Positions 24,361-33,705 are shown, counted from the first letter of the stretch. The stretch: DNA of 64,000 bases from Mesopusillimonas faecipullorum (GCF_020539505.1 NZ_JACDXW010000007.1:1-64000); one strand, 5' to 3'. The notes: generated by a model from the letters alone, not told the origin. A program made the numbers and translations.

Positions 24361-25227
24361 ATGTCTGTCTCTGCCCCTTTCCTGCCGACGCCCGATGAAT
24401 TGACCCAGGGGTTGCGCGGAGCCTTGCCCGGCTTCCAACAGACGGATTGGGTGGCGCGCACCGTGTCTACCAATGCAGAGCTTTTGGCGCGAGCACGCCA
24501 AGTTAGCGTGCCAGCTCGACCCTGGTTATTGGGGGCACACTTGCAAGAGGCGGGGCGCGGTCGTGCCGGCCGCACATGGCAGCACCGCGAGGGTGCCAAT
24601 CTTATGTTTTCCTGTGCCTTCGACGTTTTCATGCCTTCCAGGCTGCTACCGGCGCTATCCCCGCTTGCCGGCGTAGCGGCTTGCGAAGGTTTGCGTCAGT
24701 GGCTAAACCCGGCCTTGCGCGAGCATTTGGTCATGAAGTGGCCGAATGATTTGCAATGGCGTATGGGCAAGCTGGCGGGTATTTTGGTAGAGGCCACTCG
24801 GGCCGGTGCGGCAAAGGGTAGCGATGATCATTACATCGTCATCATGGGAATCGGCTTGAACCTGGACGATGCGCGCTCACTCAGTCAAGCGCTGGATCGA
24901 CGCGTGGCCGATTGGCGCGAGGTCGTCGGCGAGGACGCCGATGCCGCGTCCGTCTCGGTGCAAGAGCTGGTGGTCAGCATTGCACGCGCTTGGCAAAGCT
25001 CTCTGCAGCGCGTCGTGCGCGATGGCTTGGGTGATCTGCCGCAGCGTCATGCCGTAGTCGATGCCCTGGTGGGGCAAGTCGTCGACATCATCGAGTCCGA
25101 CCGCGTGATACAAAGTGGCATTGCTTGCGGGGTGGACGAGTACGGTCGCCTGCTCTTGCGTACGCCCTCAGCAGTGCAGCCTGTCACGGTTGGCGAAGTG
25201 TCGGCACGCACGCACACGCCGCTCTAG
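24361..25227 (+). CDS. birA: Biotin--[acetyl-CoA-carboxylase] ligase
   Basis: Attaches biotin to the carboxyl carrier protein of acetyl-CoA carboxylase. Catalytic signature GRGRAGRTWQHREGANLMFS, then KWPNDL and GKLAGILVE. There is no N-terminal helix-turn-helix, so this is the monofunctional ligase, not a repressor. Start uncertain: ATG 24361 (288 aa) fits family length, while ATG 24319 and GTG 24268 are in frame upstream, none with a clear Shine-Dalgarno. coaX follows 22 bp downstream. Confidence 0.88.
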   Translation: MSVSAPFLPTPDELTQGLRGALPGFQQTDWVARTVSTNAELLARARQVSVPARPWLLGAHLQEAGRGRAGRTWQHREGANLMFSCAFDVFMPSRLLPALSPLAGVAACEGLRQWLNPALREHLVMKWPNDLQWRMGKLAGILVEATRAGAAKGSDDHYIVIMGIGLNLDDARSLSQALDRRVADWREVVGEDADAASVSVQELVVSIARAWQSSLQRVVRDGLGDLPQRHAVVDALVGQVVDIIESDRVIQSGIACGVDEYGRLLLRTPSAVQPVTVGEVSARTHTPL

Positions 25228-25249
25228 AACACATAGCTTGGGAGACTGC

Positions 25250-26083
25250 ATGAGACTGCTGCTGGACGCAGGCAATACACGAGTCAAGCTGTCGTGGATG
25301 AGCTTGAGTGCCCAAGCGCGCGCTCCTGTGGTTGCCGCCTTTGGCTACGATGAAATGGCAGGCTTGGGGGCTTGGGTGGCAGCCTTGCCTGAGCGACCGC
25401 TAGAGGTGTGGGCAGTCGGTGTCGTCGATTCAGCGCGCATGGTTCAGCTCGAACAGTTGTTGTCGGCAGCTTCGGGTGCACAAACGGCGGCGGGCTTGCC
25501 CGTGCATTGGCAGCACAGCCAAATGTACGCAGCGGGTGTGCGCAGCGAATATCTGCCTTCCCATGCGCTGGGGCCAGATCGATGGGCGGGCTTGTTGGGC
25601 GTCGCCTGGAACGAGCGCCGTCTCGCGGGCAACTCGCTTGCGCCCGTATTGCTGGCTTCTTTCGGCACTGCTACGACGGTGGACGCCTTGTTGCCGTCTG
25701 AAGCACAAGCCGCAGATGAGTATGTTTTTCCTGGTGGTCTTATTTTGCCGGGCGTTCAGCTGATGGCGAGGTCCTTGGCGCAAGGCACGGCACGGCTTCC
25801 TGAAGAAGCCGGGGTCACTCGAAACTTTCCTGCCCAGACGCGTGATGCCATTGCCACCGGCGTGGCGGCGGCTCAATTAGGGGCGGTATGGCGTCAATGG
25901 CGACGGATCGAGCAGTCATCTTCTCGTGCACCTGCGCGCCTGTATGTGACGGGGGGAGCTTGGCCGGCCCTTGAGGCCGAGGCTTTGCAGTGGTTTGAAC
26001 CCGCGCAGATAGTGTGGCTGGCTTCCCCGGCGCTGGATGGTTTGGCTTGTCTTGCAAGGCAAAAACAAGAGGCAGGTCATTGA
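25250..26083 (+). CDS. coaX: Type III pantothenate kinase
   Basis: First step of coenzyme A synthesis in organisms lacking CoaA (277 aa). Seen: phosphate-binding DAGNTRVKLSW, substrate motif GPDRWAGLLG, FGTATTVDAL and GGLILPGVQLM. A GGAGA lies 5 bp before the ATG. The Bordetella orthologue was first described as Bvg accessory factor (Baf). Adjacent to birA, an arrangement shared with Bordetella. Confidence 0.9.
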   Translation: MRLLLDAGNTRVKLSWMSLSAQARAPVVAAFGYDEMAGLGAWVAALPERPLEVWAVGVVDSARMVQLEQLLSAASGAQTAAGLPVHWQHSQMYAAGVRSEYLPSHALGPDRWAGLLGVAWNERRLAGNSLAPVLLASFGTATTVDALLPSEAQAADEYVFPGGLILPGVQLMARSLAQGTARLPEEAGVTRNFPAQTRDAIATGVAAAQLGAVWRQWRRIEQSSSRAPARLYVTGGAWPALEAEALQWFEPAQIVWLASPALDGLACLARQKQEAGH

Positions 26084-26181
26084 CGGTTGCCTCATAAATG
26101 CTTTAACTATTGACGATTGTTGTCGTTGAGCCGTGCCAAGCTGTTATATGCTTGGGCCAGCTTGGCTGTCGGGAGCCCCTT

Positions 26182-26334
26182 ATGCGCATTGTTTTTGTAT
26201 TGGTCGTGCTGGTCAACGCAGCGCTTTACGGCGTGGGCCAAGGCTGGCTAGGGCCGGTACCCAGTAGTGAGGGACGGGGCCAGCTTGCCCCGCCCGAGCA
26301 AGCGCCCGAACGTATGGTGCCTATCGTCCAGTAG
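26182..26334 (+). CDS. Short membrane-anchor protein, possible SPOR-protein remnant
   Basis: A 50-aa protein: one N-terminal membrane segment ([17 protein letters not shown]), then [13 protein letters not shown] and a short polar tail with [12 protein letters not shown]. The start has a GGGAGC at good spacing. In related betaproteobacteria the slot after coaX often holds a SPOR-domain protein with this kind of N-terminal anchor and a QIAPERLRLL-like juxtamembrane motif. Here the frame stops before any SPOR domain and galU begins 60 bp later. Either a pseudogene stub or a genuine mini-protein. Confidence 0.55.
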   Translation: MRIVFVLVVLVNAALYGVGQGWLGPVPSSEGRGQLAPPEQAPERMVPIVQ

Positions 26335-26393
26335 CGGGTTCTTGCCGCCATGTACCGACAGCACTTTTTTCAACCTTTATCATCACCTCCAGT

Positions 26394-27230
26394 ATGAAAC
26401 CGATACGCAAAGCGGTATTTCCGGTCGCAGGCATGGGCACGCGCTTTTTGCCCGCTACCAAGGCCATGCCCAAAGAGATGCTCCCCGTCGTAGACAAGCC
26501 TCTCATTCAATATGCCGTTGAGGAAGCGATTGCCGCGGGCATCACCGAGCTCATTTTCGTCACGGGGCGCAACAAACGAGCCATCGAGGACCATTTCGAT
26601 AGCGCCCCCGAGCTAGAAGCAGATTTGGCCAGCAAAAATAAAACGGCGTTGCTGGAGATCGTGCGCAACGTGATTCCCTCTTACGTCAATTGCATTTACA
26701 CGCGCCAGCCGGCCCCATTGGGCTTGGGGCATGCCGTATTGTGTGCGGCCCCGATTGTGGGTGGTGAGCCGTTCGCGGTGTTGTTGGCCGACGACTTGCT
26801 GGATGCCGATACACCGGTGCTCAAGCAACTGACTGACGCCGCTCATCAATACAACGGTAGTGTGTTGGGCATCAACAATGTCGAGCTCAGCCAAACTGAC
26901 CGCTATGGCATTATCAGTGGCCACTCTGTGGGCGAACGCACCACCCGACTCACAGGCATCGTCGAAAAACCGGCTCCCCAAGATGCGCCTTCTACGTTGG
27001 CGGTTGTCGGTCGTTATGTGCTCGAGTCCGAGATCTTCGATCATTTGCGGCGCACGCAGATCGGTGTAGGTGGCGAAATCCAACTTACCGATGGTATTGC
27101 CAGCCTGATGAAAAGCCGTCAGGTGTTTGGCTACGAGTACGAAGGCAAGCGTTACGATTGCGGTAGCAAGGCAGGGTTTTACCAGGCAACAGTAGAACTG
27201 GGCCGTAAGTATCACGGCCTCAGCGCTTAA
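26394..27230 (+). CDS. galU: UTP-glucose-1-phosphate uridylyltransferase
   Basis: Makes UDP-glucose from glucose-1-phosphate and UTP for LPS, capsule and osmoprotectant synthesis. The nucleotidyltransferase signature [24 protein letters not shown], the metal-site VLLADDLL and the sugar-binding GIVEKPAP are in place. Length of 278 aa is normal. It is convergent with waaA, with 16 bp between stops. Ribosome-binding site poor. Confidence 0.93.
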   Translation: MKPIRKAVFPVAGMGTRFLPATKAMPKEMLPVVDKPLIQYAVEEAIAAGITELIFVTGRNKRAIEDHFDSAPELEADLASKNKTALLEIVRNVIPSYVNCIYTRQPAPLGLGHAVLCAAPIVGGEPFAVLLADDLLDADTPVLKQLTDAAHQYNGSVLGINNVELSQTDRYGIISGHSVGERTTRLTGIVEKPAPQDAPSTLAVVGRYVLESEIFDHLRRTQIGVGGEIQLTDGIASLMKSRQVFGYEYEGKRYDCGSKAGFYQATVELGRKYHGLSA

Positions 27231-27246
27231 AGCGTGGCAAGGCGGG

Positions 27247-28584
27247 TTATCGCGGAGGCGATACCCGCTTCAATTCATTCAGGCCGTCTACAACACGGGT
27301 AACAGCGCCTGAGTGCTGACGCACCCAATAAGTGGCGGCCTGACTCATTTGGTTCAGGCGCTGCGAGTCAGATAGCAGCTGCAGAGCGGCCTGCACGGCG
27401 GCTTCGGGCGAAGCTGCGCGTAATGCTGCCCCTGCATCGATGGCATCCAGTGCCGCGTGTTCGAAATGCTGAGTATGGGGGCCGACGATGGTCGGCACGC
27501 CTACTGCACAGGCTTCAATCAGGTTTTGGCCGCCTAGAGGCAAGAAGCTGCCCGCTACGATGGCAACTTGGCTGGCCCCGTAATATCTGGGCATTTCGCC
27601 CAGGCTATCGCCCAGCAACACAGCCGATTGGGCACATAAACGCAAGCTGGACATGGCGGTGCCCCCGCCGTCGGCAAACTGACTGCGGCGGGTAAAGGGC
27701 AGGCCTGCTTTTTGCAGCAGCGATGCGACGTAATTGAATCGTTGAGGGTGGCGAGGCACGATGCAAAACAGAACGCTGTCGGCAAGCTCTTGGCCCTGCG
27801 CGCGTGCGCGCTTGATTTGCTGAGCAATGGCCTGGATGAACAGCTCATCTTCGCCTTCGCGCGTGCTGGCGATGGTCAGCATCTTGCGCGGTAGCGCCGC
27901 GGCAAAAGCCCGCCCGCGTGCGATTTCGTCTTCGGGCAGATGTACGTCGAATTTGAAGTTGCCCGAGACGCGCACAGCCATGGCGCCCGCATGCTCCAGG
28001 CGCTGTGCATCTTCCAGCGTCTGCGCATAGATCATGTCCAGGCTTTCGTAGGCTTCGCGCATCATGCGCCCGGCGTGCAGGGTTTGTCTCAGGCTTTGGT
28101 CTGAAAAGCGAGCACTGGCCAGCATCATGGGGACTTTGCGCTTGCGTGCCACGGCCAGTACGTTTGGCCAGATTTCACGCTCTATCATGACGCCAACCAA
28201 GGGGCGATAGTGCGTGAAAAAACCTTTTACCGCCCACGGGAAATCGTAAGGCAACCATTCTTGCAGTAGTCGACCACGCGCAATGGGTTCGGCAAACAGG
28301 CGCGCCGCTTCGGCACGCCCTGTGGCCGTCATGTGGGTTAATACAACCGTATCGCCTTGGTCGAGCAGGGCTTGAACGAAGGGCTGTGAGGCGCGGGTTT
28401 CGCCCAAACTGACGGCGTGTACCCAGATGGGACGGCGCAATGGAGCAGGGGTGGTGTAACGGCCAAAACGAGCCCCTGACATGACTCCCCATTTGCCACC
28501 GGCCTTGCGCGCACGCAAGGCAACCCAGCCGATCAGGGCTGGGGAAAGCAAGGTAAGACACAGGGTGTAGAAGTAGCGGTTCAA
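27247..28584 (-). CDS. waaA: 3-deoxy-D-manno-octulosonic acid transferase
   Basis: Transfers Kdo from CMP-Kdo to lipid IVA at the inner face of the cytoplasmic membrane. N-terminal membrane anchor (about 3-22), glycosyltransferase-B fold with the catalytic Glu in SLGETRASQPF, and C-terminal donor-site GGQNLIEACAVGVPTIVGPH. The best N-terminus (NRYFYTL) needs a TTG start at 28584; the next ATG would delete the anchor. It lies 60 bp downstream of waaC on the same strand. Confidence 0.92.
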   Translation of the reverse strand: MNRYFYTLCLTLLSPALIGWVALRARKAGGKWGVMSGARFGRYTTPAPLRRPIWVHAVSLGETRASQPFVQALLDQGDTVVLTHMTATGRAEAARLFAEPIARGRLLQEWLPYDFPWAVKGFFTHYRPLVGVMIEREIWPNVLAVARKRKVPMMLASARFSDQSLRQTLHAGRMMREAYESLDMIYAQTLEDAQRLEHAGAMAVRVSGNFKFDVHLPEDEIARGRAFAAALPRKMLTIASTREGEDELFIQAIAQQIKRARAQGQELADSVLFCIVPRHPQRFNYVASLLQKAGLPFTRRSQFADGGGTAMSSLRLCAQSAVLLGDSLGEMPRYYGASQVAIVAGSFLPLGGQNLIEACAVGVPTIVGPHTQHFEHAALDAIDAGAALRAASPEAAVQAALQLLSDSQRLNQMSQAATYWVRQHSGAVTRVVDGLNELKRVSPPR

Positions 28585-28644
28585 GCCTCGGCCCGGGTGT
28601 GTGAGTGCGCGTGAGTATTCTAATCGTAAAAGACGTATCCGCTT

Positions 28645-29634
28645 TTAGGCGGAAGGCTCGGGCGGCATGGTCGGCTGCGACAAAGTTTGCAAAGCTTGGT
28701 CTATGGCGCTGATAACCGTGTGGGCCGATGGCGCCTGGCCTCTTTCGCCCAGGCTGGCGGTGTAGCCACTGCCTTGCAAAGGCGTGCGCACCGGGGTGGA
28801 GGCTTTGTAAATGCCTATGGTTGGGCGACCCAGCCCCGCGCTTAAATGGGTCAGGCCGCTATCCAGGCCCACCATGATGCGAGCACCGGCCAGCTCCCGA
28901 GCCGTGTCCGTCAGGCTCATGCGGGGCAGTACCTGAGTATGATCCCAACCTTGCATCAGCTGCTTGGCACGCGCCTGCTCGGTTGGGTTGCCGGCCAATA
29001 TTTTAAGTGTCATGCCATAAGACTGCAGGTGTTTGAAAACAGCATGCCAGTCTTGGCTGGGCCAGAGTTTGTCGTCGCGGCTGGCTGAGGGCATGATCAC
29101 GGCGTAACCGGGGTGCAGGATATCGCGCGAAAAAGCCTGCAGCCCGAAGTCGGGCGGGCCTTCGAACTGATACCCCAAGGCCGAGGCTGCCAAAGTGCGC
29201 TGGCGGATGATGGCTGGTTGCCAGAACTCCACCTTGTGCCGCACATCGTAGAACAGCGAGGCCAAGGGTTCGCGTGCGGAGCGCCTATCAAGACCATGCC
29301 GCGTGCCGCGTGTTTGGCGCACGATCCAGATGGATTTCAGCAGAGCCTGCATATCCAGCACGACGTCGTATTCGCGACCGCGCAAGGCTTGGCGCAGCTG
29401 AGCCCGTTCGGCTCGGCTGCGGGCAGACCACCAATGCTTGCGCCACCGCCTATGGGCAACGGGGATGACCTCGTGAATGGCAGGATGCCAGGCTGGAATT
29501 TCGGCGAAGCTTTCCTCGGCGACCCAGTCTATACGGGCGTCAGGAACATGCCTCGCGATGTCGGACATGGCCGGCAGCATGTGAACCAGATCGCCCAGCG
29601 AGGACGTCCTTACGATTAGGATGCGAGTCGTCAT
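28645..29634 (-). CDS. waaC: LPS heptosyltransferase I
   Basis: Adds the first L-glycero-D-manno-heptose to Kdo2-lipid A (GT9 family, 329 aa). RILIVRTSSLGDLVHMLPA is the GT9 N-terminal signature with the catalytic Asp. The nucleotide-sugar site includes VGLDSGLTHLSAGLGRPTIGIY. ATG at 29634 preferred; a TTG lies 21 bp upstream. Forms an inner-core operon with waaA and is divergent from lipA. Confidence 0.9.
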   Translation of the reverse strand: MTTRILIVRTSSLGDLVHMLPAMSDIARHVPDARIDWVAEESFAEIPAWHPAIHEVIPVAHRRWRKHWWSARSRAERAQLRQALRGREYDVVLDMQALLKSIWIVRQTRGTRHGLDRRSAREPLASLFYDVRHKVEFWQPAIIRQRTLAASALGYQFEGPPDFGLQAFSRDILHPGYAVIMPSASRDDKLWPSQDWHAVFKHLQSYGMTLKILAGNPTEQARAKQLMQGWDHTQVLPRMSLTDTARELAGARIMVGLDSGLTHLSAGLGRPTIGIYKASTPVRTPLQGSGYTASLGERGQAPSAHTVISAIDQALQTLSQPTMPPEPSA

Positions 29635-29698
29635 GGGGCGATTATATATAGACAAGAGCCCGCTTTCCGCGCTTTATCAAGGAGCAGACGGCAGGGGC

Positions 29699-29729
29699 TT
29701 GAGTCAGCAAGCGAGTTAAAGGCTAAAAT
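29699..29729 (+). promoter_or_regulatory. lipA: Possible lipA promoter
   Basis: TTGAGT (29699-29704) and TAAAAT (29724-29729) are separated by 19 bp, a little long for sigma70. The predicted transcription start would leave a leader of about 20-25 nt, with a GCAGGA ribosome site 8 bp before the ATG. The waaC start is on the opposite strand about 65 bp away. Confidence 0.35.
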
Positions 29730-29758
29730 GGAAGTTACGCCTGTTGCAGGAATCCAGC

Positions 29759-30757
29759 ATGACTACCCCTATTGAAATGCCCGCTACGTCAACCGACGCC
29801 GGCGGTGCGCCCTTGGCCTACGATCCTACCCGGAAGCAGAAATCGGCCGAGAAAACCTCTCGCATCCCTATCAAGATCGTTCCTGTCGAGCGACTGAAGA
29901 AACCCGAATGGATACGCGTCAAAGCGGCCGCGCCGGGCTCTCGCTTTTACGACATCAAACGCATTTTGCGTGAGCATAACCTGCACACGGTATGCGAAGA
30001 GGCCTCGTGCCCCAACATTGGCGAGTGTTTTGGCAAGGGCACCGCCACTTTCATGATCATGGGCGACAAATGCACGCGTCGCTGCCCTTTCTGTGACGTG
30101 GGCCATGGTCGGCCCGACCCTCTCGACGTCAACGAACCCGAGAACCTGGCTCGCACCATTGCGGCGCTCAAGTTGTCTTACGTCGTCATTACGTCGGTAG
30201 ACCGTGACGACCTTCGCGACGGTGGTGCCGGCCATTTTGTGGCTTGCATAGAAAGAGTGCGCGAGCTTTCACCCAGCACCCGCATCGAGATTCTTGTGCC
30301 CGATTTCCGGGGGCGCCTCGAACGCTCCCTGGGCATCCTGAACGCCGCGCCTCCCGATGTCATGAACCACAATCTGGAAACCGTGCCCCGCCTGTATAAG
30401 CAAGCGCGACCCGGCTCCGATTACCAACACTCATTGCGTTTGCTCGCCGAATTCAAAGCGCTGCACCCAGAGGTTCCAACCAAATCCGGGCTGATGCTGG
30501 GCCTGGGCGAAACCGACGAAGAAATCTTGCAAGTCATGCAGGATATGCGGGCGCACAATGTTGACATGCTCACCATAGGTCAATACTTGCAGCCTTCCGA
30601 GCACCATTTGCCGGTATTGCGTTATGTGCACCCCGACACCTTCGCCATGTTCGAAGAAAAAGCCTACGAAATGGGCTTTACCCACGCGGCGGTGGGGGCC
30701 ATGGTGCGATCGTCCTATCACGCTGACGAGCAAGCTCACGCGGCAGGCGCGGTTTAA
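29759..30757 (+). CDS. lipA: Lipoyl synthase
   Basis: Radical-SAM enzyme inserting two sulphurs into octanoyl groups placed by LipB. Auxiliary cluster [12 protein letters not shown], radical-SAM cluster [11 protein letters not shown] and a C-terminal RSSYHADEQ holding the conserved R-S-S-Y Ser ligand are all present, so both [4Fe-4S] sites are complete. 332 aa from the ATG at 29759. Unlike in many relatives, it lies about 9 kb from lipB. Confidence 0.95.
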   Translation: MTTPIEMPATSTDAGGAPLAYDPTRKQKSAEKTSRIPIKIVPVERLKKPEWIRVKAAAPGSRFYDIKRILREHNLHTVCEEASCPNIGECFGKGTATFMIMGDKCTRRCPFCDVGHGRPDPLDVNEPENLARTIAALKLSYVVITSVDRDDLRDGGAGHFVACIERVRELSPSTRIEILVPDFRGRLERSLGILNAAPPDVMNHNLETVPRLYKQARPGSDYQHSLRLLAEFKALHPEVPTKSGLMLGLGETDEEILQVMQDMRAHNVDMLTIGQYLQPSEHHLPVLRYVHPDTFAMFEEKAYEMGFTHAAVGAMVRSSYHADEQAHAAGAV

Positions 30758-30783
30758 TTTGGCGCGCTTGCCCGCCTGCTTGG

Positions 30784-31083
30784 CTATTTGCTGATTTTTA
30801 CAATCACGTAGCGGTCGTTTTCTCGTTGTGCTGTGAATGTCACCTTGTCTCCCGGCTTGATCTCGATGATCAAGATAGGCTGCACATGGTAGGCCAGCGA
30901 CATTGCCGGCAGTTTAAGGTCGGGGATAGCGTTATGTTTGATAACGATTTTCCCCTGCACCGTATCGACTCGGCGTACTTCGCCGGATGATTCGGCTTGC
31001 TGTGCAAATGCCGGCGAGGAGATAGCGGCGACGGTCAAGGCCAAGGCGGCCAAGCGGCAAGAGGAGGGGATCGTAAAAGCCAT
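30784..31083 (-). CDS. CusF-like periplasmic metal-binding protein
   Basis: A 99-aa exported OB-fold protein of the CusF/CusX type. Signal peptide ends SSPAFAQQ. The domain reads GEVRRVDTVQGKIVIKHNAIPDLKLPAMSLAY ... KPGDKVTFTAQ. Compared with CusF, the His (IKH) and first Met (PAM) copper ligands are kept, but the second Met is Leu (PAMSL for PEMTM) and the aromatic Trp is absent. Copper binding may be weakened or altered. No Cus efflux genes are nearby. ATG at 31083 preferred to a GTG 9 bp upstream. Confidence 0.75.
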   Translation of the reverse strand: MAFTIPSSCRLAALALTVAAISSPAFAQQAESSGEVRRVDTVQGKIVIKHNAIPDLKLPAMSLAYHVQPILIIEIKPGDKVTFTAQRENDRYVIVKISK

Positions 31084-31204
31084 GTTGAACACCCAAAACG
31101 GTGGGAAACGCCGGCATCAGCCGGCCACTACCCCAGTATAAATTAATGGGTGTCAGCCTGTTGCCAGACTATTGGGCTCATCTGCCACGGCTTTATCGGC
31201 AGAT

Positions 31205-31900
31205 TCAGACCAGTTTGCGGCGCGAAGCCTCAAGCGCCGCTTCGGCGCGGGACGAAATATTGAGTTTGCGATAGATGGATTTCACGTAGCTTGCTACGGT
31301 TTGGTCGGTCAAGCCCAGCACGCGTGCCGCTTCGCCCACACGAAAGCCGCGCCCGATAATGCTGAGGACTTCGGTCTCGCGGGGTGAAAGGTGGACGGCT
31401 TCTTCGTTGGGCAGTGACGCTGCCAGCAGATGCTGCATGCATGCCAGTATGCGTCGCGCCATGCGGGGGGTGATGGGCGGCTCTCCTTGTTCCATGCGCT
31501 TAAGGTAGTGCACCATGATTTCGGGCGGGTGCTCTTTGAGCAGATAACCTTGAGCGCCTGCCGCGACGGCCTTGCATAAGGTTATGTCATCGTCAAAAAT
31601 CGTGATGACGATGGGCAGACAATGCGGGCCGTATGCATTTAACTTACGCACCAATGAAATGCCGTTGCCATCTGGCAGCCCCAGGTCTATTAGAGTCAGC
31701 AGATTGCCCCCCGAAGCGTCGGTATGTTCGGGATGCTGCTCAAGCCACTGTTCGGCCTGCCTCAGGGTGCCGCAGCCGCTGATACCGGCCTGGGGGAAGG
31801 CCTCTTGTGCGATCTTGACAAGGCTGGTGCGCACGCCCTCGATGTCTTCCACGATGAGAATGTGCGAATAGCGTGCGGGGGAGTCTCGTAATGCAACCAT
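31205..31900 (-). CDS. NarL/LuxR-family response regulator (orphan)
   Basis: A two-domain transcriptional regulator. Receiver (about 10-130): acidic pocket in LIVEDIEG, phosphoacceptor Asp in TLIDLGLPDGNG, Thr in VITIFDD and Lys in YLLKEH. C-terminal LuxR helix-turn-helix (about 165-225): LSPRETEVLSIIGRGFRVGEAARVLGLTDQTVASYVKSIYRKL. No sensor kinase gene is in the window. Start uncertain between ATG 31900 (231 aa) and ATG 31921 (238 aa). Divergent from the spc ribosomal operon across a 540-bp gap. Confidence 0.85.
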   Translation of the reverse strand: MVALRDSPARYSHILIVEDIEGVRTSLVKIAQEAFPQAGISGCGTLRQAEQWLEQHPEHTDASGGNLLTLIDLGLPDGNGISLVRKLNAYGPHCLPIVITIFDDDITLCKAVAAGAQGYLLKEHPPEIMVHYLKRMEQGEPPITPRMARRILACMQHLLAASLPNEEAVHLSPRETEVLSIIGRGFRVGEAARVLGLTDQTVASYVKSIYRKLNISSRAEAALEASRRKLV

Positions 31901-32167
31901 GGAGTCATCTCGGTGTTTCATTTGCCCGCTGTACGCCAAAATTTGGCTGTGGAGAGGGCTTCTCTGCAATATATAGATAAATTGTCACATGTGGTTAATA
32001 TATTTCGTATGCTGGGCAACCCTGCCTTGCCGTACTTAAAGACCCCTGCTAAGCAAGTACCGGTTCAATACCAGAGCATTGTCACCATACTGATTCAGTG
32101 GCTTCTCGCACGGGTGGTGTAAATAGGCAACATAAACCAGGCATGGAGCAAAGATGCTGCCTTGTGT

Positions 32168-32196
32168 TTGCGTAATTTGCCAAAACAGGTTAAAGT
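32168..32196 (+). promoter_or_regulatory. Candidate promoter of the spc operon
   Basis: TTGCGT (32168-32173), a 17-bp spacer and TAAAGT (32191-32196). It would start RNA near 32203, giving a leader of about 240 nt before rplN. The rest of the 31901-32442 gap upstream of this site is AT-rich, with another weaker pair (TTGTCA at 31982) and no recognisable gene. Confidence 0.35.
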
Positions 32197-32224
32197 AGAT
32201 GACTTACCCCAATTTGCAGTAATT

Positions 32225-32378
32225 GCTTTTGGCCTTCACAGGAAGGCGGTAACCCAAGTAAAAGCAAAGGCAGCAAAAGCAGTGGTAAGTAAGAAAGCAG
32301 TTTTTTAGCCAGATTTTCAACCCAGGGTTTTGGCCGGTCGAGCCGGTTTGAAGCCTGACGGGACCAAAACTGGCTGGG
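32225..32378 (+). promoter_or_regulatory. Structured leader upstream of rplN
   Basis: Two nested stem-loops precede rplN. The first has an inner GCCTTC-ACAG-GAAGGC stem (32232-32247) inside an outer GCTTTT / AAAAGC pairing (32225-32230 with 32260-32265). The second pairs CCCAG and GTTTTGG (32321-32333) with CCAAAAC and CTGGG (32364-32378), enclosing CCGG-TCGAG-CCGG. There is no T-run after either, so they look like leader structure rather than a terminator. A role in ribosomal-protein feedback is only a suggestion. Confidence 0.4.
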
Positions 32379-32442
32379 TCTTCCGGGTCGCAGCATCGTG
32401 CTGTAGAGCGGGGGGTTCGGCTAAGTTGGACTAGGAACAATC

Positions 32443-32811
32443 ATGATACAAATGCAGACCACGCTGGACGTGGCCGACAACACGGGTGCGCGTTCCGTTA
32501 TGTGCATCAAGGTGTTGGGCGGCTCCGGGCGCCGTTATGCCGCAATTGGCGATGTCATCAAGGTCACCGTCAAGGATGCGGCCCCGCGCGGCCGTGTCAA
32601 GAAAGGCGAAATCTACAACGCCGTGGTGGTGCGTACCGCCAAGGGCGTGCGTCGCCGCGACGGTTCCCTCATCAAGTTCGGTGGCAATGCCGCCGTGTTG
32701 CTCAATGCCAAGCTCGAGCCCATCGGCACGCGCATCTTCGGGCCCGTCACGCGCGAACTGCGTACGGAAAAGTTCATGAAGATCGTGTCGTTGGCCCCGG
32801 AAGTGCTGTAA
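32443..32811 (+). CDS. rplN: 50S ribosomal protein L14
   Basis: 122-aa large-subunit protein at the 30S interface, full length ([17 protein letters not shown] start; C-terminal [13 protein letters not shown]). First gene of the spc-type operon here. rpsQ and the S10 operon, which normally precede it, are not upstream; an oppositely oriented regulator is. 9 bp before rplX. Confidence 0.97.
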   Translation: MIQMQTTLDVADNTGARSVMCIKVLGGSGRRYAAIGDVIKVTVKDAAPRGRVKKGEIYNAVVVRTAKGVRRRDGSLIKFGGNAAVLLNAKLEPIGTRIFGPVTRELRTEKFMKIVSLAPEVL

Positions 32812-32820
32812 GGAGCCGTC

Positions 32821-33141
32821 ATGCAAAAAATCCGTAAAGGTGACGAAGTCGTCGTGTTGACTGGGCGTGATAAAAGCCGCCGCGGCACGGTGCTGCAGCG
32901 CGTCGATGCAGACCACGTTGTGGTCGAAGGCATCAACGTCGTCAAGAAGCACGTCAAGGCCAACCCCATGGCCGGTACGCCAGGTGGCATCGTCGACAAG
33001 ACCATGCCCATTCACATTTCCAATGTGGCATTGTTCAACCCCGAAACCGGCAAGGGCGACCGCGTTGGTGTTCAGGTGGTCGACGGCCGCAAGGTGCGTA
33101 TCTTCCGCTCCAACGGCGCGGTCGTTGGCGCCAAGGCTTGA
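32821..33141 (+). CDS. rplX: 50S ribosomal protein L24
   Basis: 106-aa early-assembly protein with the N-terminal KOW motif ([21 protein letters not shown]) that initiates folding of 23S rRNA. Ribosome site AAGGAG in the 9-bp gap after rplN. Confidence 0.97.
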   Translation: MQKIRKGDEVVVLTGRDKSRRGTVLQRVDADHVVVEGINVVKKHVKANPMAGTPGGIVDKTMPIHISNVALFNPETGKGDRVGVQVVDGRKVRIFRSNGAVVGAKA

Positions 33142-33155
33142 GGGGCGAATCCATC

Positions 33156-33695
33156 ATGACTCGTTTGCAAGAGTTTTACCGTAACAAGGTCATGGCCGAC
33201 CTGCAAGGCAAGTTCGGCTACCAAAGCGTCATGGAAGTGCCGCGCATCACCAAGATCACGCTGAACATGGGCGTGTCCGAGGCGGTGGCCGACAAGAAGG
33301 TCATCGAGCATGCTGTGTCCGACATGAGCAAGGTCTCCGGCCAAAAGCCCGTGGTCACCAAGACACGCAAGTCCATCGCGGGTTTCAAAATCCGTGAAGA
33401 CTACCCCATCGGTTGCATGGTTACACTGCGCGGCAAGCGCATGTACGAATTCCTCGACCGTCTCATCACTGTCGCGCTGCCTCGTGTGCGTGACTTCCGT
33501 GGTGTGTCGGGTCGTGCGTTCGACGGCCGTGGCAACTACAACTTCGGTGTGAAAGAGCAGATCATTTTCCCCGAAATCGAATACGACAAAATCGACGCGT
33601 TGCGTGGGATGAACATCAGCATCACCACCACCGCCAAGACTGACGAAGAAGCCAAGGCGCTGTTGACGGCCTTCAGCTTCCCGTTCCGCAACTAA
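33156..33695 (+). CDS. rplE: 50S ribosomal protein L5
   Basis: 179-aa central-protuberance protein that brings 5S rRNA to the 50S subunit. The start at [12 protein letters not shown] was chosen; an upstream in-frame start would run into the rplX-rplE gap. Conserved [15 protein letters not shown] and [24 protein letters not shown] are visible. Confidence 0.97.
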   Translation: MTRLQEFYRNKVMADLQGKFGYQSVMEVPRITKITLNMGVSEAVADKKVIEHAVSDMSKVSGQKPVVTKTRKSIAGFKIREDYPIGCMVTLRGKRMYEFLDRLITVALPRVRDFRGVSGRAFDGRGNYNFGVKEQIIFPEIEYDKIDALRGMNISITTTAKTDEEAKALLTAFSFPFRN

Positions 33696-33705
33696 GGGGC
33701 GCAAC

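Noticed and set aside
32190-32396. Short minus-strand frame in the rplN leader
   Set aside because: Low-complexity Leu/Pro run opposite the stem-loop region with no ribosome site; likely chance.
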